Shown piece after piece: positions 42,446 through 52,100 of a stretch of DNA of 64,000 nucleotides; the first letter of the stretch is position 1, and each line of letters starts with the position of its first letter. Location of the stretch: the NCBI GenBank assembly GCA_041648175.1, contig JBAZPO010000012.1, positions 62,001 through 126,000 of the forward strand. Direction: 5' to 3'. Both the position numbers and the translations under genes were made by a program. The notes beneath the pieces were generated by a model. That model ran no database searches. It saw nothing but the letters and a program-made list of their open reading frames with translations, and had not been told where the DNA came from. The stretch comes from Desulfobaccales bacterium. GTDB lineage: Bacteria > Desulfobacterota > Desulfobaccia > Desulfobaccales > 0-14-0-80-60-11.

Positions 42446-43603
42446 TTACTTTGACGGAGCGACCTTGGGCCAGATGAATTTTCCTTCTTTGTTGATATAA
42501 GCCATGGCGTCTTCGTCTTCGGTCTTCCCCAGGTTCACCAAGGCGACCCCGCCACAAAACCGGTAGTTATGTAGATCGAATTCAGTCTTCATGGGGCTGT
42601 TGGGAAAACTCGATATCGATTTGATGATAATTTGACCCGTATGGTCAATATAGGACAAGTCGCCGGGCCAGCTGACATCGAATGACTGAACCGCAGCCAA
42701 TCCTTCAGAAAAATCACTCACGCGATCGTACCGGGGCGGGATGACAAATTTGCCGGTTTTGTCAATAAAGCCATATTTGTCGTTCTTGCCCCGGACTGCA
42801 GCCAGACCCTCGGAAAACGCCCTGGCCGCACTAAATTCTCCTCCACTGATTACCAGCTTGCCGGATTTATCAATATAGCCTTCTTGATCCCCGTGAGAAT
42901 CGATCTGGACCGGGGCCAGGCCTTCAGAAAACGGGCCGGCATCACTAAACTGGGGGGGAATAACCATCTTTCCGGACCTGTCGATGTAGCCGTATTTATC
43001 TTCAAGCTTCACAGCTGCCAGACCTTCGGAAAAAGGTTGGGTATCATTGTATTGGGGAGGAATAATCGTCTTGCCAGCTTTATCGATATAGCCCAATTTA
43101 CCATGCTCTATGTAGACCAATCCTTCGGAGAAGTACAGTCCTTTGTAAGTGACATGTAACGATTTTGAATCCAGCGTTTCTTTAAGCTGGATCGCCAATT
43201 TGCCCGACTTATCAATATAGCCTAACTTGTTCATGGGGTATTTATCTTTCTCGGAACGGCGAATAACTACGAGAGCCATCCCATCAGAGAAAGGAAAGCC
43301 CGAAATAAATCGGGGCGGGATGACGAATTTGCCGGTCTTATCGATATAGCCGGTTTTCTCTTTAATCTCTACTGCCGCCAGGCCTTCGGAAAAATCATAG
43401 GCATGATCAAATTTAAATGGAATGATGAGCTGACCGGTCTTGTCTACATAGCCCCACTTTTTATCCTGCTTCACCGGCCACAGGTCACCGCAGGTTTTCT
43501 TCTTCAGGGGTATCTCAGGGGTAGATTGGCTTTGGCCCGGCTGGCCCGCCCAGAGGATAAACATCAGGGCCCCAAGCAAATAAAGCAGATTCTTTGGCAG
43601 CAT
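42446..43603 (-). CDS. Exported WG-repeat protein
   Basis: 385 residues. The signal peptide (core 'LLYLLGALMFILWAG') predicts export. About eight WG/KWG repeats follow, each with a 'YIDK.GK.VIPP.....F.EGLA.V' pattern. These beta-strand repeats form a scaffold of unknown function, widespread in bacteria and expanded by duplication. It is the first intact gene after the CRISPR debris and lies on the opposite strand. No partner gene is adjacent. Confidence 0.88.
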   Translation of the reverse strand: MLPKNLLYLLGALMFILWAGQPGQSQSTPEIPLKKKTCGDLWPVKQDKKWGYVDKTGQLIIPFKFDHAYDFSEGLAAVEIKEKTGYIDKTGKFVIPPRFISGFPFSDGMALVVIRRSEKDKYPMNKLGYIDKSGKLAIQLKETLDSKSLHVTYKGLYFSEGLVYIEHGKLGYIDKAGKTIIPPQYNDTQPFSEGLAAVKLEDKYGYIDRSGKMVIPPQFSDAGPFSEGLAPVQIDSHGDQEGYIDKSGKLVISGGEFSAARAFSEGLAAVRGKNDKYGFIDKTGKFVIPPRYDRVSDFSEGLAAVQSFDVSWPGDLSYIDHTGQIIIKSISSFPNSPMKTEFDLHNYRFCGGVALVNLGKTEDEDAMAYINKEGKFIWPKVAPSK

Positions 43604-43796
43604 GATTCCCCCATCTTTTAGGGTTATTTTTTGTCCTTAGCGACTTCCTTTAGGTTCTGTTAGACTCCGGCCAAATTATTTTCGAAATAGGTAGTGTACA
43701 GAAGGTTCTGCAAAAAGAGATGAGATAATCAGAAGGTCATGGCATGTGGGTGTATCGACCAAGATCACCCAAATCCGAACTGATGGAGGTTATGCC
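43604..43796. other. Gap before the IS256-like remnant
   Basis: AT-rich upstream region of the WG-repeat gene, then 'GTAGTGTACAGAAGGTTCTG' (43691-43710), which could be the left end of an IS256-type element. Nothing else seen. Confidence 0.35.
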
Positions 43797-43958
43797 ATGA
43801 CCGGGAACCAGTGTAAAGGGGGCGGGATCAACCTGCAAGAGATTTTTGGCGCCAACAAAAACGGTGAAAGAACTGCTGCGAGAAGTGCTTCAGTGGCTTT
43901 TAAGGAGTTTTTAACAGGGGTGGCCGTTTGGGGCCGAGAGGCAGGTAAGTTCGGATAG
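43797..43958 (+). pseudogene. Possible IS256-family transposase 5' remnant
   Basis: A good ribosome binding site (GGAGG) precedes ATG 43797 and 'MTGNQCKGGGINLQEIFGAN'. After a one-base shift the sequence reads VKELLREVLQWLLRSF and a stop, matching the 'LLREVLQE' start region of IS256/Mutator-type transposases. Everything downstream of this start region is missing. A dead element; identification rests on a short motif. Confidence 0.4.
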
Positions 43959-44025
43959 CAGGGAAAAGATGCGTTGGCTAGAGATTCTTAGAGGATCGGG
44001 TGAAAGCTCGAACCGGCCAGAGCGC

Positions 44026-44427
44026 TTAAACCGTGACCGCGGGAAGCAAGCGGGAAATTTGCTCGCAAACCCGTACCAGCTCGTCGCGGTCCGAGGACCA
44101 GGTTAGATCGGGCACGTGGGAGCGAAAATAGTGCTCATAGTCATCCGGGCCGCCCCCATGAAACCGTAGAGGCGCAATCTCATAAATGCCTTCCAGCAGT
44201 CGATTTCCCGAAATAAGCGCCCCGTAGCCGTTATGAAACCGAATGATTACCTGATTGACCCCCTGGTGGAAGCGGCGTTGCCATGAAGCTATGGTGGGTT
44301 GTAACGGCGCCAAGAATTGGCAGGAAGAAGGGCGACAGTCCCCTGGTGTCGCAGAGGAAGGGGTCAGAGTTAGCTGAGTCATATCCGTAGTAACTCTGGT
44401 GTCCAAGTGCAGGTTGTGCTCAAGCAT
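44026..44427 (-). CDS. Hypothetical protein
   Basis: 133 residues from ATG 44427 (AAGGAG five bases upstream). No signal peptide or membrane helix. The C-terminal half 'RFHNGYGALISGNRLLEGIY' and 'GGGPDDYEHYFRSHVPDLTW' looks like a folded domain but is not recognised. The gene is isolated between an IS remnant and a long AT-rich gap. Confidence 0.55.
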   Translation of the reverse strand: MLEHNLHLDTRVTTDMTQLTLTPSSATPGDCRPSSCQFLAPLQPTIASWQRRFHQGVNQVIIRFHNGYGALISGNRLLEGIYEIAPLRFHGGGPDDYEHYFRSHVPDLTWSSDRDELVRVCEQISRLLPAVTV

Positions 44428-44733
44428 TGGCACTCCTTTTTATGGATTTATGTTTTATGTGCACGTGAAGTTTAACAGTGGAAAATTAGAGATATGTTAA
44501 GCGCTGACTAATTTTTTTTCATAGTGACTGAAGAATGGAATAATTGAGGTATGGTGGGGTTCTTCCTGCCGTAAGGCTCGCAGGGCTGCCAGAAATGTCT
44601 TTTGCGATGCGACCGTCCGGCTACCCTCAGGGCAGTGACATGATATAATTCGGGCAAGGCGGGAGTCCCAGCCACACCTACCTGCATGGCTCTCAGCCGA
44701 GGCTGGGATTACTTGGCATGAAAGGACGATTTA
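44428..44733. other. AT-rich gap with hairpin leader region
   Basis: Holds an extended -10 promoter (44641-44649) and an 8-bp hairpin TCCCAGCC (44666-44673) / GGCTGGGA (44701-44708) that would lie near the 5' end of the resulting RNA. No gene is seen in the first ~210 bases. Confidence 0.45.
44641..44649 (+). promoter_or_regulatory. Extended -10 promoter upstream of the small frame and fkbM-type gene
   Basis: TGATATAAT: an exact TGnTATAAT extended -10. No -35 match is apparent, as is common for this class. Confidence 0.4.
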
Positions 44734-44868
44734 TGGACATTCACCAGATCACCCAATCACGACAGATGAAGGCAACTATATGGTATTTTGTCGGATATTG
44801 GTTTAAACTTGGTAGGGTTAAGGCCTTCAGAATAAATAGAGGCGATATTGGCTATTTCATAACATAAT
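44734..44868 (+). CDS. Possible 44-residue leader peptide gene
   Basis: ATG 44734 follows GAAAGGACG and encodes 44 residues ('MDIHQITQSRQMKATIWYFV', then Lys/Arg-rich and aromatic). It lies between a good extended -10 promoter and the FkbM-type gene 52 bases later. Coding status is not secured. Confidence 0.25.
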
Positions 44869-44920
44869 AAATAAGTTATCCTTAATTTCTTTTCCCGGAC
44901 CTCAGCTCAAGAGATATCTT

Positions 44921-45751
44921 ATGCCCAATGAGATGATGCAACCTCGATCAGCAGCCAGGCTGTTGGAAAAAATAGTATTTGGTCCGATAAATGCCATTCT
45001 GGCGTTTTTCATTGAAAAGACCAGATTTTCGAAGCGAATATTTGATTTTTATGGGCGGATTCTTCCTACTCCTCAACAAATAGTCCGGGGAGTTCCTATA
45101 AAAGTTATTATGCCATTGAATGAAGTCGGAGTCTATAACACCTTTAAGGATTGGGAAGAGAGAGAACCGGAAATCCTGGATTGGATCGACGCCTTTGAAA
45201 CAGGATGTACTTTTTTTGATGTAGGGGCATCTTTTGGAACTGAAACTCTCTATGCCGCCTTAAAAGCAGACGGCCCTGATAAAATTATCGCCTTTGATCT
45301 CGCTTTGGAGTCTTCATTCAATTTGGCTTACAATATTAGTATCAATAATATTCAGAAGGTTGATCAATATTATTTGGCATTATCTAATGGTTTTGGCTTG
45401 CATTCATTTCAAGAGCCTTCGCAATATCATTTTATCAAAGGAAGAAATAAATATGATATGGTAGCGTATAATACCTTATCTATTTCTTTAGATCAGTTTG
45501 TGAATATGACTCAATTATATCCTGATTATATTAAAATAGATGTCGACGGAGCAGAAGAGAATCTGATCTTGGGGATGATCGAGACCGTGCAAAATCCCAA
45601 ATTAAGATCTGTGGCGATTGAAGTCAGCGACGAGTCAGAACCTGCCATTACCAGTTTTTTTAAAAACGCGGGGTTTATAATTGAATTCGAACGCAACTGG
45701 ACAGAAGAGGGCGGGTCAGGTTTTAAAAATATCATATTCGTTAGAAAATAG
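44921..45751 (+). CDS. FkbM family SAM-dependent methyltransferase
   Basis: 276 residues. SAM-binding motif 'CTFFDVGASFGTETLYAALK', FkbM-type 'DYIKIDVDGAEENLILGMIE' near residue 210. An N-terminal ~50-residue extension has a hydrophobic stretch ('FGPINAILAFFIEKTRF'). FkbM enzymes methylate sugars or polyketide-type hydroxyls, often in surface glycan islands. It is much more AT-rich than the chromosome around it and has no glycan neighbours, consistent with a lone horizontally acquired gene. Confidence 0.85.
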   Translation: MPNEMMQPRSAARLLEKIVFGPINAILAFFIEKTRFSKRIFDFYGRILPTPQQIVRGVPIKVIMPLNEVGVYNTFKDWEEREPEILDWIDAFETGCTFFDVGASFGTETLYAALKADGPDKIIAFDLALESSFNLAYNISINNIQKVDQYYLALSNGFGLHSFQEPSQYHFIKGRNKYDMVAYNTLSISLDQFVNMTQLYPDYIKIDVDGAEENLILGMIETVQNPKLRSVAIEVSDESEPAITSFFKNAGFIIEFERNWTEEGGSGFKNIIFVRK

Positions 45752-45942
45752 AGCTTCGTAGACAGGAAACCCCAAGCCCCTCAACGTGAGGACGGGAAGG
45801 CCGCTCGTTGAAAAAATGGCGGTGCTCCTGCACAGGGCATCCTGATATGATAAAATATTACAATTTCTCTGGGAGGCGCTAATCCAGCAGGTGTTCCGGA
45901 TTAAAATGCGACTGCCACAACTTAACCGAATAAAGGACAGGC
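45752..45942. other. Gap with a 'CCCCTCAACG...CGTTGA' hairpin
   Basis: 45770-45812 can fold CTCAACG with CGTTGA around a G/C-rich loop, reminiscent of the right ends of IS200/IS605-type elements. No transposase is present. The rest is the short leader of the next gene. Confidence 0.3.
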
Positions 45943-46893
45943 ATGGCCGATAAGAAATTTTTAGGCAAGATTCATGGAGAACCGTGGGACGCTTTGGCCA
46001 AAGGCCCGCGGGAGGCATTATCCACCATCTGGAACGATTATCTGGCTGAGGTCTTGCAAATCTCTCCCAAGAGCGAGCGCTACAAGATCCTGCGCCGGGA
46101 GATCGAGACGGCCGCAGGGTTTAAAGATGTTTACGAGAGCTGGAATAGCCTCCCTTCCGAGTCCCGAGCCGTTGCCTGGCGCCGATTGATGACCGCCAGC
46201 CGCAACCAGATCCTGGAGCGGGGGCAGAGCTGCGTCCGGTGCGGCGACTGCTGCGGCAAGGGCAGCCCTGCGCTGCTGGGTCCCGATCTGGGGCTCTTTA
46301 ACCGGGAAGTCCTGACCTTAAACGACGTCTATACTCTACGGTCCGGGGAGAAAGCGACCACCCGGGATGGGCAGGTGACCGCGCTGAAAGAGGAACGGCT
46401 GAAGGTCCGGGAGGTTCCGGGTAGCCGCCAGTGTTGGTTTTATATGGCAGCCACTCAGACCTGCCGCATCTATGAGGATCGGCCGGAGCAGTGCCGCCGC
46501 CAGAATTGCTGGAGCGAGCCCCCAGACCCGCCTGCCCCAGAGGAGCTGTTGCAGCGCCACCACCTCCTCGCCGGCGTGCCCGAGGTGTGGGAATTGATCC
46601 AGGAACATCAAGCCCGCTGTGACTGCGCCGCCGTAGCCCGCCTGTTAGCCGATCTGGCGAGCGGTCAGGAAGAGGCCAGCGACGCCCTGTTCGAGGCCCT
46701 GCACTTCGATCACTATCTGCGGCAGTTGCTCATCGACGACTGGGAAGTCACCCCGGCGGCCACCGATCTTCTCCTGGGCCGGCCTCTGAGCGACTTTTTG
46801 GAGACTTATGGCTTGTTGGCCACTCTCACCCCGGAAGGGGTTTTTCGCCTGGAACCGCGCCAGGAGCCCGCGAATTTAATGGGGGGGGACTGA
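45943..46893 (+). CDS. YkgJ-type cysteine-cluster protein
   Basis: 316 residues. The cluster starts 'CVRCGDCCGKGSPALLGPDL' (about residue 97) and closes with 'CWFYMAATQTCRIYEDRPEQ' plus CRRQNC. This Cys pattern defines the YkgJ/Fe-S or zinc cluster family (UPF0153). A helical N-terminus of ~95 residues and a C-terminal ~120-residue helical domain extend the core, longer than the basic family. Metal and function unknown. AAAGGAC precedes the ATG. Confidence 0.85.
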   Translation: MADKKFLGKIHGEPWDALAKGPREALSTIWNDYLAEVLQISPKSERYKILRREIETAAGFKDVYESWNSLPSESRAVAWRRLMTASRNQILERGQSCVRCGDCCGKGSPALLGPDLGLFNREVLTLNDVYTLRSGEKATTRDGQVTALKEERLKVREVPGSRQCWFYMAATQTCRIYEDRPEQCRRQNCWSEPPDPPAPEELLQRHHLLAGVPEVWELIQEHQARCDCAAVARLLADLASGQEEASDALFEALHFDHYLRQLLIDDWEVTPAATDLLLGRPLSDFLETYGLLATLTPEGVFRLEPRQEPANLMGGD

Positions 46894-46967
46894 GAGCTAA
46901 AAATCCGTTGGCTTCATCCCGTGATTGTTTGGAGGTCGTCTCTCACCATCCTGACCAGGAAGCAGCC

Positions 46968-47540
46968 ATGATTGAGAACCTGATCATAAAAAACCGCAGT
47001 TGCCGACGTTTCTTTCAAGATGAGCCGGTCTCGGTGGATACGCTGAGAAAGCTGGTGAACCTGGCGCGCCTGTCGGCCTCCGCGGCTAATCTCCAGCCCC
47101 TCAAATATATTCTCTCCAACGACCCCGACAAAAATGAACTGATCTTCTCCTGCCTGGCCTGGGCCGGCTACCTGAAGGATTGGCCCGGCCCCCCGGAAGG
47201 CGAACGGCCGTCGGCCTATCTTATCGTGGTGGGTGATACGGCGATCGCCAAGACCTTTGCCACCGACCTGGGAATCGCGGCCCAGAGCATCCTTCTAGGG
47301 GCCCGGGAGCATAACCTGGCCGGTTGTATGATCGGCTCCATCAAAAAAGAACTGCTGCGGGAGATTCTCCAGATTCCGGACCGGTTCGAGATCCTCCTGG
47401 CCATTGCCCTGGGCAAACCCAAGGAGAGCGTGGTTTTAGAAGAGATGGAGCCCGGAGGCAGTATCAACTACTGGCGGGATGAGCACGGCACGCATCACGT
47501 GCCGAAAAGACCGCTGGATGAAATTATCCTCAGCGAGTAG
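46968..47540 (+). CDS. Nitroreductase family protein
   Basis: 190 residues from ATG 46968. 'NRSCRRFFQDEPVSVDTLRK' contains the FMN-binding Arg-Ser/Cys-Arg-Arg region, and 'ASAANLQPLKYILSND', 'DLGIAAQSILLGAREHNLAG' and 'IALGKPKES' complete the fold. It reduces an unknown electron acceptor with NAD(P)H. It follows the YkgJ-type gene by ~75 bases and may share its transcript. An upstream in-frame start (46908) would add 20 non-homologous residues. Confidence 0.88.
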   Translation: MIENLIIKNRSCRRFFQDEPVSVDTLRKLVNLARLSASAANLQPLKYILSNDPDKNELIFSCLAWAGYLKDWPGPPEGERPSAYLIVVGDTAIAKTFATDLGIAAQSILLGAREHNLAGCMIGSIKKELLREILQIPDRFEILLAIALGKPKESVVLEEMEPGGSINYWRDEHGTHHVPKRPLDEIILSE

Positions 47541-47710
47541 CCCTTAAGACAAGGCCGGTTTTCCTTTAAAGCCTTGCCCACTTTCCCGATCAGGGAGAGT
47601 ACAGCCGCCAATATAGGAATTCCCCCACTCATATTCAGGGTTTCCCTAATTGGCTTGCAGGGGGCGCGATCATACACTGCACCCAACCAAATTAATAAAA
47701 GGGGGGAGTC

Positions 47711-47863
47711 ATGCACATGGTCGCTGCTGTGGTTATTTTTTTCCTGGGTGGAGTAGCCGCGATCATCATTATGCGCCTGCTGCTGTTCCACTTCTGGGGC
47801 CCATCTTTCAAAAAAAATGCGGATGACCAGTACTTGAAACGGATCGCCGACATCTTGCAATGA
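47711..47863 (+). CDS. Small single-span membrane protein
   Basis: 50 residues: an N-terminal hydrophobic helix (residues ~4-28, with a GGVAA turn) and a polar tail ending 'DDQYLKRIADILQ'. AAAAGGGGGGAG is a strong ribosome binding site seven bases or fewer before ATG 47711. Codon use is normal and the hydrophobic/polar organisation is clean, so a real small membrane protein is likely. Function unknown; it lies between the nitroreductase and msrAB genes. Confidence 0.6.
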   Translation: MHMVAAVVIFFLGGVAAIIIMRLLLFHFWGPSFKKNADDQYLKRIADILQ

Positions 47864-47920
47864 GCGAAGTTAAAGGAGCAGAAGCAAGTTTAGGCCGGTT
47901 TCACCTGACCATTTAGCGGT

Positions 47921-49045
47921 CTACTTAACATTTTTGTCCGGACTGAAGAGCTTAAGATACTTGCCGTAACCGGCTTTTTCCAGATCTTCTTTGGGGATAA
48001 AGCGCAGGGCGGCGGAATTCATGCAGTAACGTTGACCCGTGGGCGGCGGCCCGTCATTAAAGACATGGCCGAGATGGGAATCGCCATGCTTGCTCCTCAC
48101 TTCGGTACGCGTGGTGAAGAGCCGGCGATCCTCCTTTTCCACAATATCCCCCGGTTCCAGGGGCTTGGTGAAACTGGGCCAGCCAGTCCCGGAATCGTAT
48201 TTGTCTTTGGAACTAAACAGCGGCTCGCCTGAAACAATATCCACGTAAATGCCTTCCCTCTTATTGTCATGGTATTCGTTTTGAAATGCCGGTTCCGTGC
48301 CCTCCTTCTGGGTCACTTTGTATTGCAACGGCGTTAGTTTTTTACGCAGTTCAGCGTCGCTGGGTTTAGTGTACTGCGGGTTGCCCGGTGGTTCGGCGGC
48401 GGCCGCCTGTCCTTTGTCCCAGACCTTCTCGAGAAATTGATCCCGGCCGGAATTCCAGCGGTAGTATTTATATTTCAGGGCATGGGTCTTGTAATAATTC
48501 TGGTGGTAGTCCTCGGCCCGGTAGAACTTAGTGAACGGTAAGATCTCCGTCACAATGGGTTTTTGGAAGCGCCCGGATTTTTGCAAGGCCTGTTTGGATT
48601 CTTCCGCCAGGCGTTTCTGTTCCGCATCGTGATAAAAGATAGCGCTCCGATATTGCGGGCCCCGGTCCACAAATTGCCCGCCCGGATCAGTGGGGTCAAC
48701 GTGACGCCAGAAATAGTCGAGTAACTTTGAGTAGGAAACTTTGGCCGGATCGTAAAGCACCTGCACAGCTTCCACGTGCCCTTTCTCGGCGTAATTTTCA
48801 TACGTGGGATTAGCGCCGCGACCACCGGTATATCCGGAAATTACTTCCACCACGCCGGTAACTTTTTCGAAATCCGACTCAACGCACCAGAAACACCCGC
48901 CAGCAAAGGTGGCGGTCTGTAAGTTTTGTTGCGGCTCAGACATTGTGGCACCCCGTTCTGATTTCTGCTTCGGGTTGTGGTCGGCAAAGCCAGCGACCAC
49001 GAGACCGGCAGCTAAGAGGAATATGAGCATCAGCAAGGTCTTCAT
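47921..49045 (-). CDS. msrAB: Exported fused methionine sulfoxide reductase MsrA-MsrB
   Basis: 374 residues. Signal peptide 'MKTLLMLIFLLAAGLVVAGF'. MsrA domain: 'TATFAGGCFWCVESDFEKV' with catalytic Cys, 'YRSAIFYHDAEQ' and the 'NYYKTH' region. MsrB domain: 'YDSGTGWPSFTKPL', 'RSKHGDSHLGHVFNDGPPPT' and catalytic 'GQRYCMNSAALRF'. Together they repair S- and R-methionine sulfoxide in envelope proteins. The frame is open 65 codons further upstream, but ATG 49045 begins the signal peptide. Electron donor not in view. Confidence 0.94.
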   Translation of the reverse strand: MKTLLMLIFLLAAGLVVAGFADHNPKQKSERGATMSEPQQNLQTATFAGGCFWCVESDFEKVTGVVEVISGYTGGRGANPTYENYAEKGHVEAVQVLYDPAKVSYSKLLDYFWRHVDPTDPGGQFVDRGPQYRSAIFYHDAEQKRLAEESKQALQKSGRFQKPIVTEILPFTKFYRAEDYHQNYYKTHALKYKYYRWNSGRDQFLEKVWDKGQAAAAEPPGNPQYTKPSDAELRKKLTPLQYKVTQKEGTEPAFQNEYHDNKREGIYVDIVSGEPLFSSKDKYDSGTGWPSFTKPLEPGDIVEKEDRRLFTTRTEVRSKHGDSHLGHVFNDGPPPTGQRYCMNSAALRFIPKEDLEKAGYGKYLKLFSPDKNVK

Positions 49046-49187
49046 ATTATTTATGGCCTCAGGCCAGGAGCACAGCCCCCTTATTTTATTCCTTAATATG
49101 GTAAGGCCAATCTTTCCAAAATCAAGAGGCGGTGCACGGCTGGAAAAGACTTGGTGATCCACTCGAGGAGAGCGGAGCGGTAACCCG

Positions 49188-52100
49188 TTACGAAGCCAAC
49201 CGGAGGACTTTTCCGGATGCGTCGATAACCAACTCTTCAAAATAGCTTACTGCATCAGCCCGAGTCCAAAGCCCCACGAAACCCTGCAGAAGACGGTCCG
49301 CGGTATACTCCACTTTCAGCTCGCCATCAAGGTAGCCTTTAAGGGCGTGATCCTGTACCATCACCGAAATTTCGTACCACTCCCCCAGAGTGACGGTTGC
49401 CGCCACCTTGACCCGGAGCAGGCGCTTACCGTTCACATATTCAAACAGGGCTAAATTATCTTCCAAGGCATTGATTCGGAGGACGAAGTAGTTACCCACG
49501 TCCCGCATGGCAAAGGCCAGGCCGGCCACTTGGTCGATCTTGCCGCCCGACACCCTAGCCCTGACCCGGAGCACCGCGTCGGTGACGAAGCTTTCCTTGG
49601 CGATGGCCAGGGGAAAATAAAAGTAAGCTCCGATATTATCTAAAAATTCCTTGTACTTGACGCCAACAATCCGACCCATGAGCGCTGCCAGCCCCGATGA
49701 CACCCCCCAGCCGTAACCGGAGCCATCCTCCAGGATCAGGCTGCGGCCATCCTGAGTCTCCCGCCGCCAAACCCCGGTGGGAGTATAGAAATCCGGTAGA
49801 CGTTTTTCCTGAGACAACCGGAAAAAATCGTAGTCACCGCGAAAAAAGGCATCTACCATCCGGTCAACGTCTGCTTCGCTGGCAATGGCTACATCCAGAA
49901 GGCGGCTGGCCCCCAGCAGACGTCCCAACTGGTCTAGAGCGGCTTCCATATCGGCTGCCGCCAGGCCGCTTATCGAAGCATCCAACAGGTCGCCAGTAAT
50001 TCTCAGCTTACAGCCGAGGCGGATGAGGACCTTCCCCAGGAAGCTCAGGCGCATGGAACGGCCGGCCTGGGTGCCGGCCCCGCCGGAAAATTGGAGAGAA
50101 AAATAGTTATCTTCCGGTTTGTCTCCCACCATGACGTCCAGATTGGCATAATGGTAGCCGAACTTGGCGCTGAGATTAGCATATTCCCGGGAAATGACCG
50201 CGAAGCTGTCTCCCCCGGGCAGCTCTCCCGGCCTCTGAGACATCCCTCGGGCCATGAGGGTGAGAAAGTCCCGGGCGCCCACGGTGATGCCACCGGTCCA
50301 GTTGATCCCGGGGTGGGACAATCCCTGCCACAGAGCCTTCATCGGCACGGACTCAAGGTTTTCCACGGTCACCTGGTCGCAGGTGGTCAGCCCTCCGCTG
50401 AGCCCACCGCCCAGGTCGATGAGATAGAGCGGAAAGGGGATGTTGGTGGTGAGCCGAGCCGCCACGGTCTCCCCTGGCCCGGCCTCGGTCAGGCCGAACA
50501 TTTCGTGCATGGCCTGCTCATGGGCATAGCGGATGACATCGTGCAGCGTCCGGCAGCCGGAAGGGGTAAAGTCCGGGGCCTGGGGATCAGTGAGATTTAA
50601 GGGTGACAACTTGTCCAGCACGGCTCGCAAGCGCGTATGCATGGGACTGTTGATGATATGCCTCCGGGTTGGCCGGACGCTCTCAGCCAGATCGGCCACC
50701 ACCCCCTGGTACACCGCCGCATCGTCTGCGACCAGGGTGATCTCTTGACCGTCTATCAAGGTTTTGGTGGCCCCATTTGCATCCAGGAGGGCTGGAAGGC
50801 CAAACTCCCGGGCCACGGAGGCCAGGTGGCTGGTGATGCTCCCCACGTCGGTGATGAGGCCCTTGATGCGGCCCATGAGACTGGCGTAATCCGGTGAAGC
50901 CGTCCGGGCCACCAGGATGGCGTTTTCCGGCGGCGTGGCGTTGCCTTCCCGGCCCGCTTGCCATACCACCCCGGCGGCCACACCGGGGGAAGCAGTTTTG
51001 CCGCCGGCGAGCAACAAGGGGTGTCCCGGGATTTCCCGGGGTACGGCAGCTTGCCGGCTTTTGCCCTGGATCAAACCCAGCGGCCGGGACTGCAGGAAAA
51101 AGAGGCGGCCCTCCTGGTCCACAGCCCACTCCACGTCCAGGGGTCCCTGAAAATAGCGCTCCAGCTTCAGGCCCCCCTGGGCCAGGATGCGGATCTGTTG
51201 GTCAGAAATGGCAGGGCGATCACGCTCTGCCCCGGGAGTCTCCTCCAGCCTAAGACCACCGTCAGGGCTGGCAACCAGCCGGCTGGCCTTGTTCCCGAGG
51301 CTCTGGTCTACCACAGCCAGAGTCTGCCGGTCCACGAAAAATCCGTCCGGGGAGGTCTCACCGCTTACCAGGTACTCCCCCTGCCCCAACACCGCGCTGA
51401 TCTTGAGTTGGCCAGATTCGGGCCGGGCCGGGTCCACCGTGTAGAGCACCCCGCTGGCCCGGGAATCCACCATGGTGATCCCGGCCACGCACATGGGGGT
51501 ATCCCGGTCATCCAGGCCGTAGCGCAGACGGTAGAGGATGGCCCGCGCGGCATACTTGCTGGCCACCACCTCCTTGTAGGCCGAAATAATTTCGTTTTTC
51601 GTGACGTTGAGGCGGGTCACGTATTGGCCGGCGAAAGAGGCCTCGGAGTCTTCTCCCACGGCGCTGCTCCGCATGGCGATGTGTACACCCCTCACGGTCC
51701 CAGCCTCCAGGGTCTCGTAAGCCGCCAAAATCTGGTCCGCCAGGACTGGAGGAAGCGTAGCCTCCAGGATCATTGCCTGGATTTCCCGGCTGCCGATTTC
51801 CACCTCCTCCAGGTTATTGGGATCAATGGTGGCCAGCATAGTCTCGATGACCCGCATCAGCCGAGCTTCTTCCACGAACCGGGCGAAGCCCATGGCGGTG
51901 ACGACAAACCCCGGTGGAACCGGTAAGCCAACCCGCTGGGCCATGAGCGCCAGGTTGGTGGCCTTGCCCCCCGCCTCACCGTAGGACGCGGCACTCAGGG
52001 CGGAAAGGGGGAGGACCAGCGGGCCCATCAGGCAGTGGGGGGGTGGGTAATAAAGGGGTGCAATCTCCTGGGCCAGCCGGTCCACTACGCCCACCAAGGG

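Noticed and set aside
45770..45815. IS200/IS605-type right end after the FkbM gene
   Set aside because: Hairpin resemblance only; no TnpA or TnpB remnant could be read nearby, so it is mentioned as a gap feature and not called as a mobile element.
49046..49240. N-terminal extension of msrAB
   Set aside because: The 65 extra residues precede a clear signal peptide and have no similarity to Msr proteins.
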